The translations under genes were made by a program, and so were the position numbers. Below are positions 5,526-5,531 of a stretch of 5,531 bases of DNA, one piece after another (position 1 is the first letter of the stretch; the number at the start of each line of letters is the position of its first letter). This stretch comes from Lachnospiraceae bacterium (GTDB lineage: Bacteria > Bacillota > Clostridia > Lachnospirales > Lachnospiraceae), in the NCBI GenBank assembly GCA_024403585.1, contig JAKSRN010000132.1, positions 1 to 5,531 on the forward strand, in the 5' to 3' direction. The notes beneath the pieces were generated by a model, which saw only the letters and a list, made by a program, of their open reading frames with translations, had not been told where the DNA came from and ran no database searches.

Positions 5526-5531
5526 GGCAGT

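Overview
The window is a stretch of core chromosome from a low-to-mid GC Gram-positive anaerobe, most likely Clostridia (Bacillota) of the Lachnospiraceae type. The basis is the gene order rimP-nusA-rnpM(ylxR)-ylxQ-infB, the strong purine-rich ribosome binding sites, and the style of the FtsH, NusA and IF-2 sequences. Every gene I can support is on the minus strand, so transcription runs from high to low coordinates. No tRNA, rRNA, CRISPR array or insertion sequence is visible.

In transcription order, the right end holds greA (4979-5482), a transcript-cleavage elongation factor. A 194-bp spacer follows, with a chain of inverted repeats and a good sigma-A promoter, then ftsH (2904-4784), a complete membrane AAA+ zinc protease. 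Just after the ftsH stop is a near-consensus extended -10 promoter (2857-2885). It starts a roughly 150-nt structured leader containing a perfect 11-bp hairpin, which leads into rimP (2234-2701), nusA (1099-2199), rnpM (787-1065), ylxQ (492-800) and infB. infB runs off the left edge with only its first 103 codons present.

The rimP-infB genes form the usual translation/transcription operon: 30S maturation (RimP), elongation and termination control (NusA), an RNase P RNA-binding protein (RnpM), an L7Ae-like RNA-binding protein (YlxQ) and initiation factor 2. Because NusA is encoded downstream of a leader hairpin with an interrupted U-tract, autoregulation by attenuation is the most plausible control. 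Both rnpM and ylxQ appear to start at TTG, and ylxQ overlaps the end of rnpM.

The most unusual part is the left 490 bp. ylxQ and infB are separated by 180 bp containing about five copies of a 19-bp tandem repeat. The infB reading frame that follows opens directly in a charged, Arg/Gly/Pro/Gln-rich linker with 12-residue repeats, not in the IF2_N domain that commonly starts IF-2. I see no wholly new biological system here. The best leads are the two tandem arrays flanking the infB start, the apparent lack of an N-terminal IF2_N domain, and the rimP leader RNA.
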